64,000 nucleotides of DNA from Dermatobacter hominis. Its GTDB lineage: Bacteria; Actinomycetota; Acidimicrobiia; Acidimicrobiales; Microtrichaceae. Made by a program: the position numbers and the translations under genes. The notes under the pieces were generated by a model. It did no database searches and was not told the DNA's origin. It saw only the letters and a program-made list of their open reading frames with translations. The stretch covers positions 2,294,001 through 2,358,000 of the forward strand of contig NZ_CP085840.1 of the NCBI RefSeq assembly GCF_020715685.1, given 5' to 3'. Of the stretch, positions 8,755 through 18,388 are shown piece by piece. The first letter of the stretch is position 1. Each line of letters starts with the position of its first letter.

Positions 8755-9884
8755 ACGCGGTGGCCACCCCGACGACGGCCGTGACGACCGCGACCGACGT
8801 GGTCGGCGCCGCACCCGAGGGCCGCGGGCGCGACACCGTGCTCGACCTCGTCCGGGCCGGCGCCCTGGTCGTCGTGGTGGCATGGCACTGGGCGTTCACG
8901 ACGCTGCGCTGGGACGACGGTCCTCGGATCGGCAACCCGACCGGCGAGACCCCCGGCCTGTGGCTCGCGACGTGGTGCCTCCAGGTCATGCCGCTCTTCT
9001 TCCTCGTCGGTGGCTCGCTGCACGCCTCGTCGCTGCGCCGGGCCACCACGACCCGCGACGACGCGGCGTTCGTGCGGGGACGGTTCGGCCGGCTGGTCCC
9101 GCCGGTCCTCCCCCTGCTGGCGCTCGCCGTCGCGGTCGGGCTCGGCGGGGCGGCGCTCGGCCGGGACGACGTCGTGCGAGGCGTCGTGCTGATGATCACC
9201 CCGCTGTGGTTCCTCGCCACCTACCTCGTGCTGGTGCTGCTCGCGCCGCTGGCCCGCCGGGTGCACCGGTCGTGCGGGCTGTGGGCGGTGTCCGCCGGCG
9301 CGGTGCTCGTCGCGGTGGTCGACCGGCTCACCTGGGCGGGCCACATCGACGGCGTCGCCCCGATGCTCGCCGAGTACGTCCTGACCTGGGCCGTCGTGCA
9401 CCAGCTCGGGTTCCACCTCGGATCGCTCCGGTCAGGGCCCCGCACCGCTCGGTGGGCGACCTGCCTCGGCGGGTTCGCGCTGCTGGCCGTCGGCGTCCGC
9501 TGGCTCGGCTACCCGCCCTCGATGGTCGGCACCCACACCGACCCGATCTCGAACATGTCGCCGCCGAACCTGATGGTCGTGTTCTTGGCCCTCGCGCAGA
9601 TGGGGCTGCTCGCGATCGCCGACCCGCACCTCCGGCGCTGGACCGATCGGCACCGCGGCCTGCTCGGCACCGCCGGCGCGTGGTCGATGACCGTCTACGT
9701 GTGGCACATGCTCGCCCTCGCCGCCTTCTGGGGCATCGCCGTCGTCGTCATCGGCCCGGTGCACGACCGCGTCGACGGCACGTGGTGGCTGCAGCGGCCG
9801 GTCTGGCTGGTGGGCCCGCTGCTGGTCGCCCTCCCGCTGTTCTCCCTGACCCGACCGGATCGGGGTCCCCGTCGGGCAGCATGA
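8751..9884 (+). CDS. acyltransferase-3 family membrane protein
   Basis: A 377-residue integral membrane acyltransferase of the OafA/YrhL type, which transfers acyl groups to envelope sugars or lipids. The typical first segment is LDLVRAGALVVVVAWHW, with the conserved Arg and His. Next comes FVRGRFGRLVPPVLPLLAL, with the second conserved Arg. About ten hydrophobic segments can be seen, ending in WSMTVYVWHMLALAAFW. The gene overlaps both neighbours by ATGA junctions (8751 and 9881), so the four genes form one unit. The acceptor is unknown. Confidence 0.85.
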   Translation: MNAVATPTTAVTTATDVVGAAPEGRGRDTVLDLVRAGALVVVVAWHWAFTTLRWDDGPRIGNPTGETPGLWLATWCLQVMPLFFLVGGSLHASSLRRATTTRDDAAFVRGRFGRLVPPVLPLLALAVAVGLGGAALGRDDVVRGVVLMITPLWFLATYLVLVLLAPLARRVHRSCGLWAVSAGAVLVAVVDRLTWAGHIDGVAPMLAEYVLTWAVVHQLGFHLGSLRSGPRTARWATCLGGFALLAVGVRWLGYPPSMVGTHTDPISNMSPPNLMVVFLALAQMGLLAIADPHLRRWTDRHRGLLGTAGAWSMTVYVWHMLALAAFWGIAVVVIGPVHDRVDGTWWLQRPVWLVGPLLVALPLFSLTRPDRGPRRAA

Positions 9885-11020
9885 CCCCGATGGTTCGCGA
9901 CCGCGTGACCCCGACGACCGCTGCGCTGCAGCGGCGGATGCAGCTCGCGCTGGGCGCGCTGCGCGGCATCACGCTCGCGTGGTCGGCGATCGTCTGCGCG
10001 ATCGACGCGTCGTCGGGGGTGCTCGACCGACCCGCCGTCGCCGGGTCGGCCCTCGTCGTCCTGGCCGCGTGGTCGGTGGTCTGGACGGTGGCGGTCGGGC
10101 GCCGGGACCGATGGGTGTCGGGCGTGGCCGGGATCGTCGTCGACCTGCTCCTCGCGTGCGCGGCGGTGTTCGCCGACCACGTCGTCTACGGCGGCGAGCA
10201 CCCGCAGTCGTTCGCGTCGGCGTGGCCGCTCGTCGCCGTCGTGGCCACGGGCATCGCGGCCGGCGCGTCGGCCGGCATGGCGGGCGGCGCGGCCGTCGGG
10301 CTGGCGAACGTCGTCGGGCAGTCCACCGCCGGCGGGGGCATGGACGGCGAGTGGCTGTCGTCGCTCGGCACGCTCGTGCTGGTCGCCGCGTCCGGCTGGG
10401 TCGGCGGGTGGGTGGCCGACCGGCTGCGGACCACGGCGCAGGCCGCGGCCGACGCCCAGGCCCGCGCCGAGGTCGCCCGGACGCTGCACGACGGCGTGCT
10501 GCAGACCCTGGCGGTCGTGCAGCGCCGATCCGACGACGAGGACCTCGTCGCCCTCGCCCGGGAGCAGGATGCCGAGCTGCGCGCCTTCCTGCGCGGCGAG
10601 CCGGTCGCCGGCGCCGCCGATCGCGGCACCGGAGCGACCGACGACCTCGCCGCGCGGCTCCGCGAGGCGCTGGCCGGGGTGGAGCGACGACAGCGCATCA
10701 GCGCGCAGCTCGTCGTCGTCGATCCGGGCACGGCGCGTGGCGCGGCCGCAGCCGCGCTCGTCGGTGCGACGTCCGAGGCCGTGGTCAACGCCGCCAAGCA
10801 CGCAGGCGTCGAGCAGGTCTGGGTCAGCGTCGACCGGCGCCTGCCGTCGGGCACGATGGTCGTCGTGCACGACGAGGGCGTGGGGTTCGACACCGCAGCG
10901 GTGCCGGCCGGCGACGGGCTGACCGCCTCGATCCGGGAGCGGCTGGCCGCGGTCGACGGCGGCGCCGACGTGCAGAGCGCCGCCGGCCGGGGCACCGACG
11001 TGACGATGTGGGTCCCGTGA
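9881..11020 (+). CDS. sensor histidine kinase, NarL/DesK type
   Basis: A 379-residue membrane sensor kinase. The N-terminal half has about five or six hydrophobic segments and no recognisable sensor domain. The dimerisation helix carries the phospho-acceptor in ARTLHDGVLQTLAVVQ (His about 203). The ATPase domain keeps the N box (SEAVVNAAKHAG), the G1 motif (VHDEGVGFD) and a G2 motif (GRGTDVTMW). This is the HisKA_3 class, which pairs with LuxR-type regulators such as the next gene. The stop overlaps the start of that gene (GTGA). Confidence 0.9.
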   Translation: MTPMVRDRVTPTTAALQRRMQLALGALRGITLAWSAIVCAIDASSGVLDRPAVAGSALVVLAAWSVVWTVAVGRRDRWVSGVAGIVVDLLLACAAVFADHVVYGGEHPQSFASAWPLVAVVATGIAAGASAGMAGGAAVGLANVVGQSTAGGGMDGEWLSSLGTLVLVAASGWVGGWVADRLRTTAQAAADAQARAEVARTLHDGVLQTLAVVQRRSDDEDLVALAREQDAELRAFLRGEPVAGAADRGTGATDDLAARLREALAGVERRQRISAQLVVVDPGTARGAAAAALVGATSEAVVNAAKHAGVEQVWVSVDRRLPSGTMVVVHDEGVGFDTAAVPAGDGLTASIRERLAAVDGGADVQSAAGRGTDVTMWVP

Positions 11021-11670
11021 CCGGCGGCGCCGCGACCACCGAGGGGCGGGCCGTGCGCGTCGTGGTGGCCGACGACCACCAGATCTGGCGGTCCGGCATC
11101 CGGGCGGACCTGGGTGACCGGTTCCACGTGGTCGCCGAGGCCGAGGACGCCCCGACCGCCATCGAGGCGGCGCGCACGCAGCGGCCCGACCTGGTGCTGT
11201 GCGACCTGAACATGCCCGGCGGGGGCGGCATGGCGGTCGTGCAGGCGCTGGCGGCCGAGGTCCCCGTCGTCGTCCTCACCGTCAGCGAGTCGGAGCGCGA
11301 CCTGCTCGACGTGGTCGCTGCCGGCGCGGTCGGCTACCTGCTCAAGTCGACGCGCTCGGACGAGCTTCGCGCCTCGCTGCTGCGGGCGGCCGACGGCGAG
11401 CCCGTCTTCTCACCGCAGCTCGCGGCGCTGCTCATCGGCGAGTACCGGCGCCTGGCCACGACCGGCGGCGACGGCTCGCTGCCGCTGTCGGAGCGCGAGC
11501 GCGAGGTGCTCGCCCACGTCGCCCGCGGCGAGTCCTACAAGGCGGTCGGCGAGGCGCTGTTCATCTCGCCCAAGACGGTCGAGAACCACGTGCGCAACAC
11601 GATGGCCAAGCTGCACCTGTCGCGCCGGCACGAGCTCGTGCGCTGGGCGGTCGACCACGGCATCACCTGA
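11017..11670 (+). CDS. response regulator, NarL/LuxR family
   Basis: A 217-residue DNA-binding response regulator. The receiver domain has the acidic pair in VVVADDHQIW, the phosphorylated Asp in LVLCDLNMPG (about residue 63), and the Thr and Lys of VVLTVSE and GYLLKST. The C-terminal LuxR helix-turn-helix spans LPLSEREREVLAHVARGESY and SPKTVENHVRNTMAKL. It is the partner of the kinase encoded just upstream. The start at GTG 11017 overlaps the kinase stop codon. Targets are not evident, but the operon's own acyltransferase is a natural candidate. Confidence 0.93.
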   Translation: MTGGAATTEGRAVRVVVADDHQIWRSGIRADLGDRFHVVAEAEDAPTAIEAARTQRPDLVLCDLNMPGGGGMAVVQALAAEVPVVVLTVSESERDLLDVVAAGAVGYLLKSTRSDELRASLLRAADGEPVFSPQLAALLIGEYRRLATTGGDGSLPLSEREREVLAHVARGESYKAVGEALFISPKTVENHVRNTMAKLHLSRRHELVRWAVDHGIT

Positions 11671-11686
11671 CGCCCTCGCCGGCTCT

Positions 11687-11726
11687 GTTCCCGAGATCTG
11701 GGGCGTTCGCCCCAGGATCCGGGAAC
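11687..11726. terminator. bidirectional hairpin between convergent genes
   Basis: An inverted repeat with outer arms GTTCCCG/CGGGAAC and inner arms TCTGGGGC/GCCCCAGG around a GTTC loop, with a short mismatch between them. It lies between the response regulator (ending 11670) and guaA (ending 11755), which converge. It has the same GTTC outer half as hairpins at 6274, 29784 and 35766. Confidence 0.65.
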
Positions 11727-11754
11727 GAAGCGGGCGGTCAGCGCTGGGGGTCGG

Positions 11755-13353
11755 TCACTCCCACTCGATGGTGCCGGGCGGCTTCGACGTGATGTCGTAC
11801 GCGACGCGGTTCACGCCGGGGACCTCGTTGATGATCCGGCTCGCCATCGACTCGAGCACGTCGTAGGGGATGCGGGCCCAGTCGGCGGTCATCGCGTCCT
11901 CCGACGTGACGGCCCGGATGATCACCGGGTGCCCGTAGGTGCGCTCGTCGCCCATCACGCCGACGGTGCGGATGTCGGGCAGCACGGCGAACGCCTGCCA
12001 GATCTCGCGCTCGAGGCCGGCGATTCGGAGCTCCTCCCGGACGATGGCGTCCGCCTCCTGCAGCAGCGCCACCATCTCGGGCGTCACCTCGCCGATGATG
12101 CGCACGCCGAGCCCCGGCCCGGGGAACGGCTGGCGCCAGACGATCTCGTCGGGCAGGCCGAGCTCGTGGCCGACGGCGCGCACCTCGTCCTTGAAGAGGA
12201 GGCGGAGCGGCTCGACCAGCTCGAAGTCGAGGTCCTCGGGCAGGCCACCGACGTTGTGGTGGCTCTTGATCGTCGCGGCGTGGGCGGTGCCGGACTCGAT
12301 GACGTCGGGGTAGAGCGTGCCCTGCACGAGGAACCGGGCGTCCTCGACGCCGCCGCGGGCGTCCTCGAACACCCGGATGAACAGCTCGCCGATCGCCTTG
12401 CGCTTGTCCTCGGGCTCGGTGACACCGGCCAGCCGCTCGAAGAAGCGGTCGGCGGCGCGGACGTGGATGAGCTCCATGCCCTGGTGGCGTCGGAACGTCT
12501 CGACGACCTGGTCGCCCTCGTTCTTGCGCATCAGGCCCGTGTCGACGAACACGCAGGTCAGCTGCGGGCCGATCGCCTTGTGCACGAGCGCCGCCGCGAC
12601 CGCGGAGTCGACGCCGCCCGACAGGCCGCAGATGGCCCGGCCGTCACCGACCTGGGCCCGGATCGCCTCGACCGACGCGTCGATGAAGTTCTCCATCGTC
12701 CACGTCGCCGGCAGGCCGGCCAGGTCGTGGAGGAACCGGGTGATCAGCTCCTGGCCGTGCGGGGTGTGCGCCACCTCGGGGTGGTACTGCACGCCCCAGA
12801 TCTTCCGCTCGGGCGACTCGATCACCGCGCACGGCGCACCCTCGGAGGCAGCCGTGGCGACGAAGCCCTCGGGCGGGCGCTGCACGGCGTCGAAGTGGCT
12901 CATCCACACGGTCTGGTCGGCCGGCAGGTCCGCGGTGAGGATCGACGACACGACGTCGCTGCTGCGGTGCACGACCGTCCGGCCGTACTCGCCGGCGCCG
13001 CCCCCACCGACCTCGCCGCCGAGCTGCTGCGCGATCAGCTGCTGGCCGTAGCAGATGCCGAGGATCGGGACGCCGAGGTCGTAGACGCCCGGGTCGATCG
13101 ACGGGGCGTCGGGCACGCGCACCGACTTGGGACCGCCGGAGAAGATGATCGCCGCCGGGTCGCGCTGGGCGAGCTCGGCCGCGGTGATCGAGTGCGGGAC
13201 GATCTCGGAGTAGACGTTCGCCTCGCGGACGCGGCGGGCGATCAGCTGTGCGTACTGCGCACCGAAGTCGACGACGAGCACGGTCGGCTGGTCGCCGACG
13301 ACCGCCTCGGCCTCGGCTCGGCTGCCTGCATCGGGTCGGCCGCTGTCGCTCAT
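11755..13353 (-). CDS. guaA: GMP synthase (glutamine-hydrolysing)
   Basis: This enzyme aminates XMP to GMP using ATP and glutamine, the last step of guanine nucleotide synthesis. The class I amidotransferase domain has the nucleophile in [11 protein letters not shown] and the His/Glu pair in QYHPEVAHT. The ATP pyrophosphatase loop is [14 protein letters not shown]. The C terminus is the dimerisation domain ending [13 protein letters not shown]. At 532 residues it is normal length. I chose ATG 13353 because AGGAG lies 6 nt upstream; an in-frame GTG at 13380 would overlap the upstream gene further. It follows the guaB3 gene by overlap or near contact. Confidence 0.97.
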   Translation of the reverse strand: MSDSGRPDAGSRAEAEAVVGDQPTVLVVDFGAQYAQLIARRVREANVYSEIVPHSITAAELAQRDPAAIIFSGGPKSVRVPDAPSIDPGVYDLGVPILGICYGQQLIAQQLGGEVGGGGAGEYGRTVVHRSSDVVSSILTADLPADQTVWMSHFDAVQRPPEGFVATAASEGAPCAVIESPERKIWGVQYHPEVAHTPHGQELITRFLHDLAGLPATWTMENFIDASVEAIRAQVGDGRAICGLSGGVDSAVAAALVHKAIGPQLTCVFVDTGLMRKNEGDQVVETFRRHQGMELIHVRAADRFFERLAGVTEPEDKRKAIGELFIRVFEDARGGVEDARFLVQGTLYPDVIESGTAHAATIKSHHNVGGLPEDLDFELVEPLRLLFKDEVRAVGHELGLPDEIVWRQPFPGPGLGVRIIGEVTPEMVALLQEADAIVREELRIAGLEREIWQAFAVLPDIRTVGVMGDERTYGHPVIIRAVTSEDAMTADWARIPYDVLESMASRIINEVPGVNRVAYDITSKPPGTIEWE

Positions 13354-13366
13354 CGCTGGCTCCTGC

Positions 13367-14530
13367 TCATCGCTGGCCACCGGGCCGCACGGTCGGCGGC
13401 GACGTGATCACCAGCTCCGCCTTCTGCAGCTCCTTGAGGGTGCCGTGACCGGTCACGGCCATGGACTTGCGCAACCCGCCCATGAGGTTCGTGCGGCCGT
13501 CCGCCCGGTCCGACGGACCGAGCAGGATCCGCTCGAGCGACCCGAGTCGGGGCACACGGCGCAGCCGGCCCCGGGGCAGGCGCGAGTGGAACGACGTCAT
13601 CGACCAGACCGCACCGCCGGCCGGGGACTCGTCTGCGCCGGCGATCGGGGCGCCGAGCATGACGGCGTCCGCGCCGCACACGACCGCCTTGGCGATGTCG
13701 CCACCGGTGGCCATGCCGCCGTCGGCGATCAGGTGGACGTACACGCCGGTCTCGTCGAGGTGGCGCATCCGGGCGGCCCGGGCGTCGGCGATGGCGGTGG
13801 CCTGCGGGTTGCCCACGCCGAGCACGCCGCCGGTGGTCGAGGTGACGCCGGTGCCGATGCCGACGAGGACGCCGGCGGCGCCGGTGCGCATCAGGTGGAG
13901 CGCCGCCTGGTAGCTGGCGCACCCCCCGACGATGACGGGGACCTCCAGGCGCCGCACGAGGTGCTTGAGGTCGAGTGGGTCGTGCGCGCCGTCGCTGACG
14001 TGCTCGGCCGACGTGACCGTGCCCTGGATGAGCAGGAGGTCGGGTTCGACCTTCTTGATGGTCGGCAGCAGCGCCTCGGTGCGGCTCGGGCTGACGGCGA
14101 CGCACACCGTCGCGCCGGCGTCGCGGATCTCGCCGATGCGCTGCTCCACCAGCTCGGGCCGGACCGGGGCCTCGTAGGCCTCGCGGAGCAGGGTCACGCC
14201 GTCGCGGTCGTCACCGTCGGCGTCGTGGCGCGCGATCCGGTCGAGGAGGGCGGTCGGGTCGTCGTGGCGGCACCACAGTCCCTCGAGGTGCAGCGCGCCG
14301 GCACCGCCCAGGCGGTCCATCTCGACGGCGGTGGTCGGGCTGGTCACGCCGTCGAGGGCGGCGGCGATGACGGGCAGGCCGAACTGGTAGGCGTCGATCT
14401 GCCAGGAGACGTCGACCTCGTCCGCGTCGCGGGTGCGGCGGCTGGGGACGATGGCGACCTCGTCGAGCGAGTAGCCACGCCGTCCCTGCTTGCCCAACCC
14501 GATCTCTGTCTCTGCCACGGTCTCACCCAC
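13367..14530 (-). CDS. guaB3: GuaB3 family IMP dehydrogenase-related protein
   Basis: An actinobacterial IMPDH/GMP reductase family protein of 387 residues without CBS domains. It opens with [20 protein letters not shown] and [16 protein letters not shown], then [14 protein letters not shown], as in mycobacterial GuaB3. Conserved barrel loops include [20 protein letters not shown] and [20 protein letters not shown]. The catalytic Cys loop of true IMP dehydrogenases is not obvious; the equivalent loop reads [15 protein letters not shown]. Its reaction is therefore uncertain; family members have been linked to GMP reductase-like roles. The start is GTG 14530, with GTG 14518 also possible. It lies directly upstream of guaA. 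Confidence 0.9.
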   Translation of the reverse strand: MGETVAETEIGLGKQGRRGYSLDEVAIVPSRRTRDADEVDVSWQIDAYQFGLPVIAAALDGVTSPTTAVEMDRLGGAGALHLEGLWCRHDDPTALLDRIARHDADGDDRDGVTLLREAYEAPVRPELVEQRIGEIRDAGATVCVAVSPSRTEALLPTIKKVEPDLLLIQGTVTSAEHVSDGAHDPLDLKHLVRRLEVPVIVGGCASYQAALHLMRTGAAGVLVGIGTGVTSTTGGVLGVGNPQATAIADARAARMRHLDETGVYVHLIADGGMATGGDIAKAVVCGADAVMLGAPIAGADESPAGGAVWSMTSFHSRLPRGRLRRVPRLGSLERILLGPSDRADGRTNLMGGLRKSMAVTGHGTLKELQKAELVITSPPTVRPGGQR

Positions 14531-14684
14531 TCCCCGGGGCCACCTGCTCCTGGGAAAGGCGAGAGTCTACGCCTCCGGGGCCTGTGGCTCCGCGCTCCCG
14601 GGCGGTCGCGGGCCGGTTCCGGTCGTTCCACCCCGTGGGTGCCGAGGGGGTGACCGGTCGGGCCCCGCGGTACCGTTGCCGCCC

Positions 14685-16046
14685 GTGTCCGACGCACCCC
14701 AGCCGTCCGCCGCGGAGTGGATCGAACGGGACGCCGCCGTGGTGTGGCACGGCTTCACCCAGATGGCGGCGTACCCCGACAACTCGCCCGTCATGGCGGT
14801 CTCGGCCGAGGGCCACCACATCGTCGACGCCGACGGCGAGCGCTACCTCGACGCGATCAGCTCGCTCTGGGTGACGACCCTCGGCCATCGGGTCCCGGAG
14901 CTCGACCAGGCGCTGCGCGACCAGATCGACCGGGTCGCCCACACCACCATGCTCGGGAACGGGAACACGGTCGTCGTCGAGCTCGCCGAGGCGCTCGCGC
15001 CGCTCCTGCCGGTCGACGACCCGCACCTCCTGTTCGCGTCCGACGGTGCGGTCGCGGTCGAGCAGGCGCTCAAGATCGCCTTCCAGTACTGGCACAACCT
15101 CGGCGTCGAGGGCCGCACCACCTACCTGTCGTTCGGCGGCGCCTACCACGGCGACACGATCGGCTCGATGTCGCTCGGCGACGACGGCTTCGGCGTCGAC
15201 CTGTACGACCCGCTGCGCTTCGGCGTGCTCCGTGCCCCCGGCTTCGACCGAGAGGACGCGGTCGAGCAGGCGTGCGCGCTGGTCGAGGAGCACGCGTCGC
15301 GGCTCGCAGCGGTGGTGGTCGAGCCGCTGGTGCAGGGCGCCGCGGGCATGCAGCTGCTCCCGCCGTCGTCCTTCCCGCAGCTCGGCGACACCTGCCGCCG
15401 TAACGACGTGCTGCTGATCTGCGACGAGGTCGCCGTCGGCTTCGGGCGGACCGGCACGCTGTTCGCCTCGGAGCAGTGCGGCCTGCGCCCGGACCTGATG
15501 GCGATGGGCAAGGGCATCACCGGCGGCTACCTGCCGCTGGCGGCGACCGCCGCCTCCAAGCAGGTGTACGACGCCTTCCTCGGCGAGGACCTCGGGCCGA
15601 GGACGCTGTACCACGGCCACTCCTACGGGGGGAACGCCCTCGGCGCCGCCGTCGCGCTCGAGCACCTGCGGCTGATCGAGCGCGACGACGTGCTCGCCAA
15701 CGTCCGCGAGCGCGGCGAGCAGTTCGGCGCGCTGCTCGCGGAGCGGGTGGCGCCGCTGCCCGGCGTGGCCGAGGTCCGGCGGCAGGGCCTGATGATCGGC
15801 GTCGAGCTGGCGCCGCCGGCCGCGGGCCTGCGCTGGGGCCGGCGCGTCAGCGCGGGGTGCGTCGCCCGCGGCGTGCTCATCCGGCCGCTCGGCGACGTCG
15901 TCGTCGTGGTGCCCCACCTGACCACCACCGAGGACGAGGTCGAGCTGATCGTGGACGTGCTCGTCGAGGCGATCGGCGAGGTCACCAGCTCCGCCGTGCA
16001 GGTCCAGCTCGACCTGTCCGGGGCCGCCGCCGCGGACGGGGACTGA
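14685..16046 (+). CDS. bioA: adenosylmethionine-8-amino-7-oxononanoate aminotransferase
   Basis: A class III PLP aminotransferase of 453 residues that converts 8-amino-7-oxononanoate to 7,8-diaminononanoate in biotin synthesis. Marks are [11 protein letters not shown] near the N terminus, [13 protein letters not shown], the [10 protein letters not shown] loop, [15 protein letters not shown] (PLP-contacting Asp) and the PLP lysine in [31 protein letters not shown] is also typical of BioA. The start is GTG 14685. The bioF-bioD fusion gene follows after 12 bp, so the two form an operon. No bioB or biotin repressor site is seen. Confidence 0.94.
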   Translation: MSDAPQPSAAEWIERDAAVVWHGFTQMAAYPDNSPVMAVSAEGHHIVDADGERYLDAISSLWVTTLGHRVPELDQALRDQIDRVAHTTMLGNGNTVVVELAEALAPLLPVDDPHLLFASDGAVAVEQALKIAFQYWHNLGVEGRTTYLSFGGAYHGDTIGSMSLGDDGFGVDLYDPLRFGVLRAPGFDREDAVEQACALVEEHASRLAAVVVEPLVQGAAGMQLLPPSSFPQLGDTCRRNDVLLICDEVAVGFGRTGTLFASEQCGLRPDLMAMGKGITGGYLPLAATAASKQVYDAFLGEDLGPRTLYHGHSYGGNALGAAVALEHLRLIERDDVLANVRERGEQFGALLAERVAPLPGVAEVRRQGLMIGVELAPPAAGLRWGRRVSAGCVARGVLIRPLGDVVVVVPHLTTTEDEVELIVDVLVEAIGEVTSSAVQVQLDLSGAAAADGD

Positions 16047-16058
16047 GGTCGACCGGCG

Positions 16059-17954
16059 GTGGGCTCGCTGGGTGACGCCGTCCGGCGCCGCAACGACGAG
16101 ATCCGCGCCGCCGACCGGTGGCGGACGGTGCGGACGCTCGGCGGCGGGGCGCCCCGCACGACGCTCGGCGACGGCACGCCCGTGGTGCACTTCGCGTCAA
16201 ACGACTACCTCGGCCTGAGCCAGCACCCCGAGGTGATCGCGGCGGCCACCGCCGCCACCGCGGCCGAGGGCACCGGCGCCGGGGCGTCGCGCCTGGTCGT
16301 GGGCGGACGCCACGTGCACGACGAGCTCGAGGCAGAGCTGGCGGCGTGGACGGGCCACGAGGCCGCCGTCGTCTTCCCCACCGGCTTCGCCGCCAACCTC
16401 GGCGCGATGGGCGCCCTGGTCGGCGCCGGCGGCCGCGCCGGGACGACGGTGTTCAGCGACGAGCTGAACCACGCGTCGATCATCGACGGCATCCGCGCCG
16501 CCCGGGCCCGCGTCGACGTGTACCCGCACCTGTCGACGCCCGTTGGCGGTGACGCCCTCGAGGTGCTGGCCGACGGGCTCGCGGCGCGCGAGACCCCGCA
16601 CGCCGTCGTCGTGACCGACCTGGTCTTCTCGATGGACGGCGACGTGGCACCCGTGCGGGAGCTGGCCGAGCTGTGCGCCGAGCACGACGCGGTGCTGGTG
16701 CTCGACGAGGCCCACGCGGCGCTCGGCCCGCACGACGCGGCGGCGACGGCCCGGGCCGCGGGCTGCGACGTCGTCACCGTCGGCACGCTGTCCAAGACGC
16801 TCGGCTCGGTCGGCGGCTTCGTCGCCGGCGACCGCGACGTGGTGGACCTCTGCGTGAACACCGCCCGGTCGTTCATCTTCACCACCGCGCCGCCGCCCTC
16901 GACGGCGGCGGCCGCCCTCGCGGCGCTGCGCATCGTGCGGGGTCCCGAGGGCGACGCGCTGCGGGCGCGGCTCCGCTCGCACGTCGACCGCGTCCGGCCC
17001 GGGCACCCGTCCGCCGTCGTGCCCGTGGTGCTGGGCAGCGAGGAGGCCGCGCTGGCCGGGTCCCGAGCCCTGCTCGAACAGGGCCTGCTGGTCCCGGCGA
17101 TCCGCCCGCCCACCGTGCCGGCCGGCACCAGCCGCCTCCGCGTCGCGCTGTCGGCCGCGCACGACGAGGCCGACGTCGAGCGGCTGGCCGTCGAGCTGGA
17201 CCGCCTGACCGGCGGTCTCGCCGGGCCGACCGACCGGACGGGCCAGCAGGGCGAGCGCCACGACCAGCGGGAGGGAGCGGCGCGGCCGGTGACGCTCGTG
17301 GTCGTGGCCGGCACCGCGACCGAGGTCGGCAAGACCTGGGTCGGCGCGGCCGTCGCCCGTGCGCTGCGCGAGCGGGGCGCGACCGTCGCGGCGCGCAAGC
17401 CCGCGCAGTCCTTCGAGCCCCAGGACGTGGAGCCGGGCGGCATCGGCACCGACGCCGACGCCCTCGCCGCCGCCACCGGCGAGGACCCACTCGTCGTCTG
17501 CCCGCCGCACCGGCGGTACGAGGTGCCGATGGCCCCACCGATGGCCGCCGACGCGCTCGGCCGGGACCGCATCTCGCTCCGGGCCCTGGCCGACGAGGTC
17601 GGCGCCTCGTGGCCGTCGACCGCACCCGACGTCGGGCTCGTCGAGCTCGCAGGCGGGACCCGCTCCCCCGCCGCCCACGACGGCGACGGCATCGCGCTCG
17701 CCCGCGCCGTGCGACCCGACGTCGTCGTGCTCGTCGCCGACGCGGGGCTCGGCACGGTCCACGCCGTCCGCTCGGCCCTCGACGGGCTCGGCGAGCTGCG
17801 GGCCCGGACCGTCGTGCACCTCAACCGCTACGAGGGCGACGGTTCGAGCGACGCCGCCGACCTGCACCGCCGCAACCGGGACCAGCTCGTCGCCGACGGG
17901 AGCACGGTCACCACGACCGTCGCCGCCCTCGCCGACCGCCTCTCGCCGGCCTGA
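16059..17954 (+). CDS. bioF-bioD: bifunctional 8-amino-7-oxononanoate synthase / dethiobiotin synthetase (BioF-BioD fusion)
   Basis: A 631-residue fusion of two biotin enzymes. Residues 1 to about 385 are BioF, a PLP enzyme joining pimeloyl thioester and alanine: SNDYLGLSQHP, GTGAGASRLVVGG, DELNHASIIDGIR, LVLDEAHAALG and the PLP lysine in VGTLSKTLGSVGG (Lys about 246). A linker of roughly 25 polar residues follows. From about residue 410 comes BioD, an ATP-dependent carboxylase closing the ureido ring, with the P-loop GTATEVGKTWVG and KPAQSF. No stop codon separates them, though an in-frame GTG at 17289 could allow separate BioD initiation. It starts at GTG 16059, 12 bp after bioA. Confidence 0.92.
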   Translation: MGSLGDAVRRRNDEIRAADRWRTVRTLGGGAPRTTLGDGTPVVHFASNDYLGLSQHPEVIAAATAATAAEGTGAGASRLVVGGRHVHDELEAELAAWTGHEAAVVFPTGFAANLGAMGALVGAGGRAGTTVFSDELNHASIIDGIRAARARVDVYPHLSTPVGGDALEVLADGLAARETPHAVVVTDLVFSMDGDVAPVRELAELCAEHDAVLVLDEAHAALGPHDAAATARAAGCDVVTVGTLSKTLGSVGGFVAGDRDVVDLCVNTARSFIFTTAPPPSTAAAALAALRIVRGPEGDALRARLRSHVDRVRPGHPSAVVPVVLGSEEAALAGSRALLEQGLLVPAIRPPTVPAGTSRLRVALSAAHDEADVERLAVELDRLTGGLAGPTDRTGQQGERHDQREGAARPVTLVVVAGTATEVGKTWVGAAVARALRERGATVAARKPAQSFEPQDVEPGGIGTDADALAAATGEDPLVVCPPHRRYEVPMAPPMAADALGRDRISLRALADEVGASWPSTAPDVGLVELAGGTRSPAAHDGDGIALARAVRPDVVVLVADAGLGTVHAVRSALDGLGELRARTVVHLNRYEGDGSSDAADLHRRNRDQLVADGSTVTTTVAALADRLSPA

Positions 17955-17964
17955 CGCCGGTGGG

Positions 17965-18354
17965 TCAGCCGCGCAGCGAGCGCAGGAGCTGCTTGGCGAT
18001 CGTCGAGTTCATCGACCACACCACCTTGCGGCCCACGTCGGTGGCCTGCTGCACGACGCCGCCCCCGGTCATCTCCTCGATCGAGTCGAGGCCGGAGATC
18101 ACGGCGGACCGGGTGGCGTCGGTCGCCTTGTAGCCCATGTTCGTGAGGCCCTTGACCAGGTCGGACTGCGCGACCGGTTCGGGGGCGGCCGAGGCGATGA
18201 TCCGCAGCGCGTCCTTGGTCAGCTCGGCGCCCTGGGTCACGGCCTCCGCGGCGCTGATGCCGGCGTCCTCCTGGCCGTCGACCGACGCCAGCCAACGCCG
18301 CACCTTCACGACGATCTCGCCGTGGGTCTCGCCTTCGAAGGTCACGCTCGGCAT
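17965..18354 (-). CDS. conserved hypothetical protein, 129 residues
   Basis: I do not recognise this small soluble protein. It has a tryptophan-containing amphipathic start (VVKVRRWLASVDGQE) and predicted helices, with no signal peptide or membrane segment. The middle (APEPVAQSDLVKGLTNMGYK) recalls a short winged-helix-like fold. Codon use matches the genome, so it is likely real. ATG 18354 is taken as the start; GTG 18363 is possible. It lies between the convergent bioF-bioD gene and the NADH dehydrogenase gene, 34 bp after the latter and on the same strand. Confidence 0.7.
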   Translation of the reverse strand: MPSVTFEGETHGEIVVKVRRWLASVDGQEDAGISAAEAVTQGAELTKDALRIIASAAPEPVAQSDLVKGLTNMGYKATDATRSAVISGLDSIEEMTGGGVVQQATDVGRKVVWSMNSTIAKQLLRSLRG

Positions 18355-18388
18355 GCGGCTCACGCTACTGCCGCAGGGGCCGGGACCG

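Noticed and set aside
17289-17954. Separate bioD gene starting at an internal GTG
   Set aside because: No stop codon separates it from bioF, so a fusion is the simpler reading. Internal initiation remains possible.
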